The notes: generated from the letters alone by a model not told the origin. Positions 1-6,530 are shown, counted from the stretch's first letter. The stretch is 10,073 nt of DNA from JBEVEP01 sp040512755 (GCA_040512755.1 JBEVEP010000157.1:1-10073), one strand, 5' to 3'. Numbers and translations: made by a program.

Positions 1-779
1 GGATCGTTGCGGTCGAGAAAGTCGATGACCTTGCCCGAGATTTCCTCGTCCACCCCCTTGGATCGTTCGAGCGTCAGAGGGCCTTCGTCGGTGCAGCTCT
101 GATTTGCCGCGGTCCCATCGGACGACTTGCACCAGATCACCGGCCGCGGTGGCGTCAGGCAAGGTGTCGTCTTTGGATCGACCGCCGCGGGATCCTCCGG
201 GAGTCCGGGGACCGGTGTGTTCTTGCAGACCGGCGCGACCGTCTGCTCGGTCGGCGTCTTGTTGATGTCCGGGAAACTCACCCCCTGCATGGCGTCGAGG
301 TGGTATAGATAACCCCAGAATTCCTGGAAGCCGTGTGCGGTCGGCAACGCATCAGTGTGATCGCCAAGGTGGTTCTTGCCGAACTCGCCGGTAGAGTAGC
401 CAAGATCATGGAGAAACTTGGCGATCGTAGGAGTACCGGGCCGCAGATAGGATGGGCTGCCCGGAAGCTGTGGCGGGATCATGCCGGTGCGCAGTGGATG
501 CATGCCGGTAATGAACGCATTGCGCCCGGCCGTGCAGCTCTGCTCGGCGTAGTAGGTCATGAAGGTCGCACCTTCCTTGCCGATGCGGTCGATGTTGGGC
601 GTCTCGCCGACTGCTAGACCACGATGGTAGATGCTGGGCTGCATCCAGCCGATGTCGTCGCCCATGATGAACAGAATGTTGGGCTTGGCTTCCTGGGCCT
701 GGACCATCGCCGTGCTGCTCAGCATGGCGGCGCCGACAGTCATCGCCGCGGCCATGCAATTTCTTGCTGCTGGTTTCAT
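1..779 (-). CDS. Exported arylsulfatase-family hydrolase, N-terminal 259 residues (cut by window edge)
   Basis: Sulfatase (alkaline-phosphatase superfamily) that would hydrolyse a sulfate ester; the substrate cannot be told. The open frame runs from ATG at 779 off the left edge, giving 259 complete codons of a protein usually near 500-550 residues. A Sec-type signal peptide is visible: basic start, Ala/Met-rich core, likely cleavage after VQA at residue 28, so it should act in the periplasm. Family signatures follow in order: PNILFIMGDD with metal-binding D41/D42, the formylglycine motif CTAGR with C82 as the modified residue and R86, then GKNHLGD with K135 and H137. A strong ribosome site (GGGAGAGG) sits 4 bases before the ATG. 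The motif is the CxAxR variant rather than CxPxR. No sulfatase-maturation enzyme is visible in the window. The receiver gene lies 321 bp upstream on the same strand. Family is secure; substrate unknown. Confidence 0.9.
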   Translation of the reverse strand, partial: MKPAARNCMAAAMTVGAAMLSSTAMVQAQEAKPNILFIMGDDIGWMQPSIYHRGLAVGETPNIDRIGKEGATFMTYYAEQSCTAGRNAFITGMHPLRTGMIPPQLPGSPSYLRPGTPTIAKFLHDLGYSTGEFGKNHLGDHTDALPTAHGFQEFWGYLYHLDAMQGVSFPDINKTPTEQTVAPVCKNTPVPGLPEDPAAVDPKTTPCLTPPRPVIWCKSSDGTAANQSCTDEGPLTLERSKGVDEEISGKVIDFLDRND

Positions 780-987
780 GTCACCTCTCCCTTTTCAAGA
801 TGGCCCTGCCGGGTGGCCCAGACCGGGGATACGCAAGTTTGGTCGTGACTCACCGAACGCCGGCACACGTGCCGTCGTGGTTCCGCTTGCGCGCTAATTC
901 CGCGGCAAGATTGGTCCTTATATCGTCATCGGGTCATGCAGCGATGACTAACGGAATCTGCATTACCCAACGTCAAGTTTTACTGCG

Positions 988-1039
988 GGTTTCGCGGGCG
1001 CGATATTGTCCTTTGGGGAATCAATGGCTGGTTTCGCGG
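988..1039. repeat. Pair of 10-bp direct repeats (GGTTTCGCGG) flanking the 17-bp motif
   Basis: GGTTTCGCGG occurs at 988-997 and again at 1030-1039, start-to-start distance 42 bp, close to four helical turns. The shared 17-bp motif lies between the two copies. The arrangement resembles an operator with sites on one face of the helix, but ten GC-rich bases may also match by chance. Confidence 0.35.
1004..1020. promoter_or_regulatory. 17-bp motif TATTGTCCTTTGGGGAA, copy 1 (upstream of sulfatase)
   Basis: Identical over 17 bases and in the same orientation to the copy at 1559-1575. Read in the direction of the minus-strand genes it is TTCCCCAAAGGACAATA, an imperfect dyad TTCCCC-AAA-GGACAA in which 4 of 6 arm positions pair. 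It ends 224 bp before the sulfatase ATG and 27 bases before a CTTGACG -35-like hexamer. It is probably a binding site for a transcription factor; the factor is not known. Confidence 0.55.
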
Positions 1040-1100
1040 ACACTTGGTGAGTCGGCAGGGTAACAAGGCGTGAATTGTCCGACCGTCTGGCTCTGTCACT

Positions 1101-1484
1101 TCAGCCCGTGGGCAGTCCCGACAGTGCCTTCCTGACAAGGTCGATCAAATCTTCGGCCGGAAACGGCTTGCGCAGATACGCGACACAGCCCAACTGAATT
1201 GCTGCCATCTTGACCGCATCGTCATCGATCGCCGTGACGAAGATAACGGGCAGGATTGAACCCGCCGCAGTCAGCCGGCGCCGCAATTCGAGGCCGGACA
1301 TGCCTGGAAGATGAATGTCCAGCACGAGGCAGGCCACACAACTGTCCGGATCGCGATCGAGGAACGCCTCGGCGGATGGGAACACCTCTGCTGCAAAGCC
1401 GTGCGCTTTCAACAGGCGTTGTATACTCCTGCCTATACTGGGATCGTCGTCCACGACCGCAACCGTGTAAGGTTGACGCTCCAC
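1101..1484 (-). CDS. Single-domain response regulator (CheY-like receiver, FixJ-type)
   Basis: Receiver domain of 127 residues with no output domain, so it acts by taking up phosphate or by binding a partner rather than by binding DNA itself. The full phosphoacceptor set is present: acidic pocket D12-D14, phospho-site D56 in LVLDIHLPG, T84 and K106 in the RKPF motif. I take GTG at 1484 as the start because GGGAGG lies four bases before it and the receiver fold begins at once (VERQPYTVAVVDDD). ATG at 1520 would add 12 residues but has no ribosome site, and the longer frame back to 1637 would run through the 17-bp motif. It sits between the sulfatase and the LuxR-type regulator, all on the same strand. 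Such small receivers often act as phosphate sinks or feedback tuners of a nearby kinase; that role here is inference. Confidence 0.85.
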   Translation of the reverse strand: MERQPYTVAVVDDDPSIGRSIQRLLKAHGFAAEVFPSAEAFLDRDPDSCVACLVLDIHLPGMSGLELRRRLTAAGSILPVIFVTAIDDDAVKMAAIQLGCVAYLRKPFPAEDLIDLVRKALSGLPTG

Positions 1485-1558
1485 ATTACCTCCCGAGCTG
1501 TTGCCTGCGGGCGCAAACATCAACAAGATCCACAGTGGGTCGAAATTGAAGCTCTGCC

Positions 1559-1575
1559 TATTGTCCTTTGGGGAA
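1559..1575. promoter_or_regulatory. 17-bp motif TATTGTCCTTTGGGGAA, copy 2 (upstream of receiver gene)
   Basis: Exact second copy of the motif at 1004-1020, 75 bases upstream of the chosen GTG start of the receiver gene, a usual place for an activator site. Bases directly flanking the two copies differ, so the conserved unit is exactly 17 bp. This favours a selected binding site over a larger duplication. Confidence 0.55.
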
Positions 1576-1619
1576 GCAGGGCCGGCTCGGCTAACCTGAC
1601 GGCCGAAATGGCGTGCGCT

Positions 1620-1637
1620 TTGATCGTCAACGATCAA
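1620..1637. repeat. Inverted repeat TTGATCGT-CA-ACGATCAA
   Basis: Two perfect 8-base arms around a two-base centre, in the gap between the LuxR-type regulator and the receiver gene (the gap is 1485-1765). The centre is too short for a stable RNA hairpin loop and no T-run follows on either strand, so an operator-like site is more likely than a terminator. Confidence 0.4.
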
Positions 1638-1765
1638 TGATGATGTCGTGCTCGCTTAGAGAGATCCGTATGTCCTGCAGAAAACGGACCAGGGAGCCGA
1701 CCAGCAAACATAACGCCAAAATAAACAGCGCACTTGCGCCCGGCTCATGCCGGAGGGCGAACAGT

Positions 1766-2395
1766 TCAATGTTTGCGATCCAGCAGCCCAAGTCTTTCAG
1801 CAATCGAGACGGCTTCCGCAAGCGAGCCAACTCTCAACTTTTCCATGATGCTGTGCCTGTGCGCCTTTATTGTTCGTTCGGAAGTCCCCAGCGCAAAGGC
1901 GATCTCCTTGTTGCGCTTGCCTCTGACGGCCAGATCGAAGACGACCCTTTCCCGCGGCGTCAGACTCGCCACGAGCTCGCGAAGCTCGGCCGTCCGGCTG
2001 TGGTCGGACAGGCGGGACCAGTAGCGGCTTATGGCTCTGTCGATCACCTCGAGCAGGGATGCGCTTGGGGCGGTCTTCTCAAGGAAGTCCTCGGCGCCCG
2101 CCTTCATGGCCCGCACTGTCTTCTCGATGTCGCCGTGACCCGTGAGGAACACGATCGGCAGGAGGGGCGCTGCTTCGGCCAGGCGGTCCTGCAGATCGAG
2201 CCCGCTCAGTCCCGGCATCTGCAGGTCGAGCAGGATGCAACCCGGCTCGGCCACAGACAGTCGCGTAAGAAATTCGGTGCCGGATTCATAGCCGATGAAC
2301 CTGTACCCGGAGGCTTCAAGCAGTCGACCAAGCGATGTGCGAAAGGAACTGTCGTCGTCGATGACGTGGACCGTGGGTGGCTGCAAGGGCTTCAT
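1766..2395 (-). CDS. FixJ/NarL-type response regulator (receiver plus LuxR helix-turn-helix)
   Basis: DNA-binding response regulator of 209 residues, the normal length of the FixJ class. Residues 8-122 form the receiver, with acidic residues D13-D15, phospho-site D57 in ILLDLQMPG, T85 and K107. Residues 143-205 form the LuxR-type helix-turn-helix, with LTPRERVVFDL, NKEIAFALGTSERTIKAH and MEKLRVGSLAEAV. The usual Lys-Pro after the receiver lysine is Lys-Thr (EKTA), which is uncommon. Start at ATG 2395 places the receiver at once after the start; the frame extends 23 codons further without receiver features, and the ribosome site is weak in either case. It diverges from the histidine kinase at 2697, the normal arrangement for a cognate pair, and is the best candidate regulator for the genes to its left. 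Confidence 0.92.
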   Translation of the reverse strand: MKPLQPPTVHVIDDDSSFRTSLGRLLEASGYRFIGYESGTEFLTRLSVAEPGCILLDLQMPGLSGLDLQDRLAEAAPLLPIVFLTGHGDIEKTVRAMKAGAEDFLEKTAPSASLLEVIDRAISRYWSRLSDHSRTAELRELVASLTPRERVVFDLAVRGKRNKEIAFALGTSERTIKAHRHSIMEKLRVGSLAEAVSIAERLGLLDRKH

Positions 2396-2696
2396 GGCTG
2401 CACCAGCGGCGATTTGAACAGTCCTGCGGCGCTGCCGTCCGTCACGACGGTGGCCGAGATGCACTTTCTAAGCATTCCCACAATCGTGAGTGAACCTGAG
2501 AGGCCCATGTCCATTGCTGTGAATGCGTGACAGAGCTGATCGCTTGGCATTCGGGCTGCGGATCCAGGGCGTTAACAAAGTGTTGGCGTTGAGTTCCTAC
2601 CGCCGCAGAGTTTCGGTAATCAATACATTATGCAAACTACTCGCTTGATCATCCCTGAGTTATTGTAACCGCCCGTCAGCGATTGAGCACCGCACG
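2396..2696. other. Divergent promoter region between response regulator and histidine kinase
   Basis: A 301-bp gap that must drive both regulator (leftward) and kinase (rightward). No convincing gene is present. An AT-rich patch near 2610-2640 stands out, bounded by AGTTT (2609-2613) and its inverse AAACT (2634-2638). A small stem CCGTC/GACGG lies at 2435-2450. I could not assign a clear -35/-10 pair on either strand, and the 17-bp motif is absent here. Confidence 0.45.
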
Positions 2697-4424
2697 ATGC
2701 CGCATGCGACGCACCAGGATCGTGTCTCACTGGCAGATAATTCCGGTGACGCGAACAAGGAACACACGGCAGAGGGTGTGATCTCCCATCGCGCGCTGGC
2801 TAACATACGGCTGCCGCTCAAGGTATTGTTCGTCGGGATCATCTGTGCGCTGAGCACAGAAGTCGGCTTTGCAAACAAGATACCCCCGCATGACATCTCG
2901 GCGCTTTGGCCAACCATTGCGATTTTGTTTGCCGTTCTTGTAGCTACTCCACTACGACATTGGTGGCTGTATATCGCCGCTGCATATGCTGCTTCGCTTC
3001 TCAACGATGCAAGTGCCGGTTTTCCTACCCAAGCACGCTGGTATGTTGCGGCTGGCGTTGTCGAAGTGCTCGTTGCGGCGCTGGGCGTGCGCTACTTCGC
3101 CAATGGCATTCGCAGCTTCAATACACTTCGGAGCCTTGTCGCTTATCTCGCCATGGCTGTCGTTTTGGCCCCCGTTGTCGGTGCCTTTATCGCCGCACGC
3201 GCCGGGCCGGATAATTATTGGTATTATTGGCGCGTTTGGTTTCTCTCCGAGAGCCTTGCCTATCTGGTGCTGGCTCCGGTCATTCTCTCATGGATGGAAT
3301 TGACCTCCCGACCGATGGGACGCGCGTCCGCCCGACGCGTGTTTGAAGCTGGCATTATCGCTTGCGGACTGGCACTGGCCTGTCTCGGTGTCTTTCTCCG
3401 GCCATCTTCGTTGACGGGACATGTGCCTGCGCTCGTCTACCTGCCGCTGCCATTTGTTCTCTGGGCGGCGGTGCGTTTCGGTCCACCGGGAGTGAATACG
3501 GCGCTTTTTGTTATTGCTGTCACGTCGATATCCGGTGCTGTAGACGGGCTCGGGCCATTTTTCACGTCTGGAACCAATGAGAATGTACTTTCGCTCCAAA
3601 TGTATTTGTTTGTGAGTTCGCTGCCGCTGATCGTTTTGGCCACATTGATCGTCGAGCGCCAAAATCTAGAGGCAGAGGCTGCTCTGCAACGGCAGGAGCT
3701 TGCCCACCTCATGCAAGTCTCCACGATGGGCCAACTCTCGGGATCGATTGCGCACGAGATCAATCAGCCCCTGGGGGCAATTCGCGTCAATGCGGAGGCT
3801 GCGCTCAAGCTGCTTACCTGGGATTCGCCCGACTTGGGGAAGATACGGGAGGTTCTCCATGATATTGTCGCAGATGAGGAGCGAGCTGTCGGCATCATTC
3901 ACCGTCTCCGCAATCTAATGAAGAAGCGCAACAGGAGTGTTGAGCATGTAAACGTCAATGAACTTATCGACACTACTCTTGCTGTACTTCACAACGAGTT
4001 TGCGGGGCATGGCGTTACCGTAGAGGTAGATACTGCAAATAATCTCCCAACCAGTCCCGGTGATCCGGTCCAACTCCAACAGGTTCTTCTCAACCTCCTC
4101 ATCAATGCCATCGACGCTATGGCATCAACGCCTGTCGATCGGCGCGTAGTCACTGTTTCGACAGGCGTGACGCAAACCGGCGCTATTAGAGTCGAAGTCA
4201 GAGACACCGGACCCGGCATCGGTCTTGCAGACCACAGCCGGCTCTTCGATCCGTTCTATACGACAAAGGACAATGGTCTCGGGCTCGGACTGTCGATCTC
4301 TTCGACGATCGTTCAAGCCCACGGCGGTAAGCTTTCGTTGGCAGACGGCGAGGCCGGCGGTGCCATCGCGACCATTCTGTTGCCAGCCCCGTTGCGTCAG
4401 CAAGGTCAAGCATCCTTGCCTTGA
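2697..4424 (+). CDS. Membrane sensor histidine kinase with MASE1-like N-terminal domain
   Basis: Sensor kinase of 575 residues. Residues 38-320 are a multi-pass, roughly eight-helix region with the look of a MASE1 sensor domain (LWPTIAILFAVL near 70, FGPPGVNTALFVIA near 261), so the signal is sensed in or at the inner membrane. A short linker leads to the dimerisation and phosphoacceptor segment at 333-410, with H353 in SGSIAHEINQPLGAI. The ATPase domain follows: N box with N470 (NLLINAIDAM), G1 box DTGPGIG at 503-509, FDPFYTTK at 517-524 and G2 box GLGLGLSIS at 527-535. The HEINQPL H box is that of kinases that pair with FixJ-type regulators. No PAS domain is seen. ATG 2697 is the first start and has only a weak ribosome site. 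It diverges from the FixJ-type regulator, its likely partner. Signal unknown. Confidence 0.92.
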   Translation: MPHATHQDRVSLADNSGDANKEHTAEGVISHRALANIRLPLKVLFVGIICALSTEVGFANKIPPHDISALWPTIAILFAVLVATPLRHWWLYIAAAYAASLLNDASAGFPTQARWYVAAGVVEVLVAALGVRYFANGIRSFNTLRSLVAYLAMAVVLAPVVGAFIAARAGPDNYWYYWRVWFLSESLAYLVLAPVILSWMELTSRPMGRASARRVFEAGIIACGLALACLGVFLRPSSLTGHVPALVYLPLPFVLWAAVRFGPPGVNTALFVIAVTSISGAVDGLGPFFTSGTNENVLSLQMYLFVSSLPLIVLATLIVERQNLEAEAALQRQELAHLMQVSTMGQLSGSIAHEINQPLGAIRVNAEAALKLLTWDSPDLGKIREVLHDIVADEERAVGIIHRLRNLMKKRNRSVEHVNVNELIDTTLAVLHNEFAGHGVTVEVDTANNLPTSPGDPVQLQQVLLNLLINAIDAMASTPVDRRVVTVSTGVTQTGAIRVEVRDTGPGIGLADHSRLFDPFYTTKDNGLGLGLSISSTIVQAHGGKLSLADGEAGGAIATILLPAPLRQQGQASLP

Positions 4425-4431
4425 AGTCGGG

Positions 4432-4458
4432 CAATTCGAACGATGGAAGTACGAATTG
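4432..4458 (+). repeat. Inverted repeat just after the histidine kinase stop
   Basis: CAATTCG (4432-4438) and CGAATTG (4452-4458) are perfect 7-base arms around a 13-base loop, starting 8 bases after the kinase stop codon. The stem is AT-rich and no T-run follows, so as a terminator it would be weak; it could instead protect the 3' end of the message. Confidence 0.3.
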
Positions 4459-4574
4459 ACGTGATGTGACTGTGCGACCCGAGTGTTCCGCAACGCAATG
4501 GGTCACCAAAAGGTGCGGGGGCCGCGCGAAATCTTTCAATGGAATCAAGGGTCGGCAAATCAACCAAGGTGAGG

Positions 4575-4597
4575 GAGTCTATTAAGAATTTATTAAC
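4575..4597 (+). promoter_or_regulatory. Predicted CtrA box with adjacent GANTC methylation site
   Basis: TTAA (4582-4585), seven bases, then TTAAC (4593-4597) is a perfect match to the TTAA-N7-TTAAC site of the alphaproteobacterial cell-cycle regulator CtrA. GAGTC at 4575-4579 fits GANTC, the target of the CcrM methylase, and ends two bases before the box. The pair lies 69-91 bp before the ATG of the SleB-type hydrolase. Binding itself is inferred from the consensus. Confidence 0.6.
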
Positions 4598-4665
4598 GAT
4601 TTCAAGCACTAAAGCCAAGTCTTGTTAACAATCCATCAAGGTTAATTGATCATTGTGGCTCTCCA

Positions 4666-5877
4666 ATGGGGTTGCGTGCGTTCTGGAGAGTGTCCGTGCA
4701 TCGTCGACTGGTGAAATGGCTGACGGCCGCCGCCGGCCTAGACAAGTCTTCGTATCTTCCTTCGCTGTTCGTTGGGCTTGGCATTTGGATCGGATTTCCG
4801 ACTGTCACGGCCTATCAGGATATGGCGAGCCTCGTGTCGGGCGCCGAAACGCAGGGCACGCGGTGGAATTCCTATGTCGAGAAGGCCGTCGCCGGTTCGG
4901 TGCACGCCGCAGAGATGCCGTTTGTCGACGCCGACGCGACTGGCGCGATTTCGGGATCTGGAGTTACCGCTGCCGGTATCGGCACCGTGGCCTTTCGCGG
5001 TAAGGGCTCAGTCAGCGACATCCCCGACGAACTGCGCATCAACCGCGGGGACAAGCGCGGCCGCATCGTCAAGGTAGCCCCCGTGGCCCCGCCAAAATCG
5101 TTCAACGCAGGCTCGGTCTTCGATCGCACGACCTCTCTGCTTCAGCCTCGTCTCGACAGTAAGCTGAAAATGGCTTTCACCAAGCCGGAGATTAAGGGCA
5201 AGGAGATTGTCATCGCTGCGGCCTTTCACGTGAAGCAGGACAAGAAGCGCGATCCAGGTGTGCCAGCGATGCTCGCGTCGCTCATCACCAATGAACAGGC
5301 AGACATCCTGGCAACCGCCTATGCGCAAGCGGAACCAGACTATGCGAAGGCTTCACCCTTCGAGAGCCTGCTCCAGGAACCCGACCCGAATAGTGGCCGC
5401 TTTGTTCCGCCGATTGCCAAAGGCGATCATGACTGGATGCGCAAGCCACTGCCGGCGCAAGTCTTCTCTCCGGCCGAGCAGAAGTGCCTGGCCAACGCCA
5501 TCTATTTCGAGGCTCGAGGGGAGAGCCTGAAGGGGCAGGCGGCTGTCGCTCAAGTCGTGCTGAACCGTGTGCGAAACCCAGCTTACCCGAAAACGGTCTG
5601 CGGGGTGGTCTACCAGAACGACCAGTGGCGCAACCGCTGCCAGTTTTCCTTCGCCTGCGATGGCAAGAAGGATCGCATCCTCAGCCCCAAGCACTACAAG
5701 ATGGCCCAGGACATCGCGATGGCCGTTACGGCGGGCAAGATTTTCATCCCTGAGGTCGGCTCGTCAACGCATTATTACGCCAACTATGTGCACCCGAATT
5801 GGGCGCGGACGATGCAGAAGATGAAGAAGATCGGACTGCATATTTTCTACCGCACCTACGGTGGCGGCTGGAGCTGA
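4666..5877 (+). CDS. SleB-family cell-wall hydrolase
   Basis: Peptidoglycan hydrolase of 403 residues. The catalytic domain is C-terminal (about 272-396): CLANAIYFEARGES with the likely catalytic E282, QVVLNRV, CGVVYQ, CQFSFACDGK and the closing GSSTHYYANYVHPNW. The N-terminus has a basic stretch and one hydrophobic segment at about 31-50 (LPSLFVGLGIWIGFPTVTAY), probably a membrane anchor or uncleaved signal that puts the enzyme in the periplasm. Residues 60-270 are a low-similarity linker without a motif I recognise. The start is not certain: ATG 4666 lacks a ribosome site, whereas GTG 4696 has GGAGAG at a fitting distance and would give 393 residues. The gene stands alone, with a CtrA-type box upstream, which suggests a role in cell-cycle-timed wall remodelling or division. 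The family in non-sporulating rhizobia is known mainly from sequence. Confidence 0.9.
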   Translation: MGLRAFWRVSVHRRLVKWLTAAAGLDKSSYLPSLFVGLGIWIGFPTVTAYQDMASLVSGAETQGTRWNSYVEKAVAGSVHAAEMPFVDADATGAISGSGVTAAGIGTVAFRGKGSVSDIPDELRINRGDKRGRIVKVAPVAPPKSFNAGSVFDRTTSLLQPRLDSKLKMAFTKPEIKGKEIVIAAAFHVKQDKKRDPGVPAMLASLITNEQADILATAYAQAEPDYAKASPFESLLQEPDPNSGRFVPPIAKGDHDWMRKPLPAQVFSPAEQKCLANAIYFEARGESLKGQAAVAQVVLNRVRNPAYPKTVCGVVYQNDQWRNRCQFSFACDGKKDRILSPKHYKMAQDIAMAVTAGKIFIPEVGSSTHYYANYVHPNWARTMQKMKKIGLHIFYRTYGGGWS

Positions 5878-5919
5878 GCCCCCGCTCGGTTCCGGTGGGC
5901 CATCAATGGAAGCTGCGGA

Positions 5920-5946
5920 GTCCGCGCCGGATTCGCGACCGCGGAC
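5920..5946 (+). repeat. GC-rich hairpin between the cell-wall hydrolase and the ATP synthase operon
   Basis: GTCCGCG (5920-5926) pairs perfectly with CGCGGAC (5940-5946) over a 13-base loop. It begins 43 bases after the hydrolase stop. There is no T-run, so it is at most a weak terminator or a 3'-end stabiliser. Confidence 0.3.
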
Positions 5947-6035
5947 GGCGCTATCTGGCCGGGCAGGATGTCGCAGTTATACAAATCATTGATTCTGTTA
6001 TGGAAATTTGAGGCACTCATCGAGTTCTGCGTGGC

Positions 6036-6064
6036 TTGACGGGGCCATGCCCGCTAACTATGTT
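6036..6064 (+). promoter_or_regulatory. Sigma-70-type promoter of the F0 ATP synthase operon
   Basis: TTGACG (6036-6041), a 17-base spacer and TATGTT (6059-6064), in the extended form CTTGACG...CTATGTT that fits the rhizobial housekeeping consensus. Transcription would start near 6071 and leave a leader of about 50 bases before the atpI start at 6120. Confidence 0.65.
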
Positions 6065-6119
6065 GCGCGCGACTTTGAAGCGGGTAGCGGATTGGCGGCT
6101 GGCCGGGTAGGAGGTTACG

Positions 6120-6530
6120 GTGGCCACACCAAAACGGCCAGGCGAAACCGGCAAAACCGGACCCGGAGGGACAGGCAAGACTGGGACTCGCGACGAAGAC
6201 CTTGAGCGCCGCCGGCGCGATCTCGAAGCCACACTTGCAGCGAGGCGCCGGGAAGAACGTGTTGAGGGTGAAGGCGCGAATTCGGATACGGTCGCCGGGT
6301 TTGGCCAGGCATTGAAGCTTTCCAGCGAATTTATCGCCGGAGTTGTCGTCGGTGCGGGCCTTGGTTGGTTTATCGACCGGATGGCAGGAACGTCCCCCTG
6401 GGGGTTGATCGTGTTTCTGCTGCTCGGCTTCGGCGCCGGGATTCTGAATGTCCTGCGGTCCGCAGGGCTTATCGCCAAGCAGGGTCCGAAGCGCTCCGGA
6501 CGGAGCGCGGCTGGGCCGGACAGGAATTGA
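6120..6530 (+). CDS. atpI: ATP synthase protein I (AtpI), F0 assembly protein
   Basis: Small membrane protein of 136 residues that helps assemble the c-ring of the F1F0 ATP synthase and is not part of the finished enzyme. The charged N-terminal half (residues 24-50, Arg/Glu-rich, likely helical) precedes two membrane helices at about 67-86 and 93-113; between them lies the FIDRMAGTSPWG segment typical of alphaproteobacterial AtpI. Start is GTG at 6120 with AGGAGG five bases before it. Residues 8-22 form a Gly/Thr/Lys-rich stretch with TGKTG twice, unlike the rest of the protein and probably disordered. It is first in the F0 operon, 39 bp before atpB. Confidence 0.93.
   Translation: MATPKRPGETGKTGPGGTGKTGTRDEDLERRRRDLEATLAARRREERVEGEGANSDTVAGFGQALKLSSEFIAGVVVGAGLGWFIDRMAGTSPWGLIVFLLLGFGAGILNVLRSAGLIAKQGPKRSGRSAAGPDRN

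Larger units (their letters stand above)
780..1100. other. Intergenic region upstream of the sulfatase, with repeat motifs
   Basis: This 321-bp gap holds no convincing gene; the short open frames in it lack ribosome sites and recognisable motifs. It should carry the sulfatase promoter, read on the minus strand. Visible there are a 17-bp motif (1004-1020) that recurs upstream of the receiver gene, a 10-bp direct repeat (988-997 and 1030-1039) on either side of it, and a possible -35 element CTTGACG (977-971) with no good -10 at the usual distance. No terminator for the receiver gene was found. Confidence 0.5.

Noticed and set aside
406..759. 117-codon minus-strand frame rich in His and Arg
   Set aside because: It is an alternative frame of the sulfatase gene, which on the same strand shows all family motifs.
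1627..1830. 67-codon minus-strand frame with a hydrophobic segment, overlapping the end of the FixJ-type regulator
   Set aside because: Its start lies inside the regulator gene, it has no ribosome site, and only the part after 1766 is free of overlap. The one membrane-like stretch is not enough to call a gene.
1613..2530. 305-codon plus-strand frame
   Set aside because: It lies opposite the FixJ-type regulator in a GC-rich antisense frame, with no protein-family motif; the minus strand carries a clear complete regulator.
4625..4645. Second TTAAC...TTAA pair before the cell-wall hydrolase as another CtrA box
   Set aside because: The two TTAA elements are separated by 13 bases, not 7, so it does not fit the consensus.
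6141..6185. GPGGTGKT in AtpI resembling a Walker A nucleotide-binding loop
   Set aside because: It sits in a low-complexity Gly/Thr/Lys stretch without the flanking strand and helix or a Walker B motif, so the match is fortuitous.
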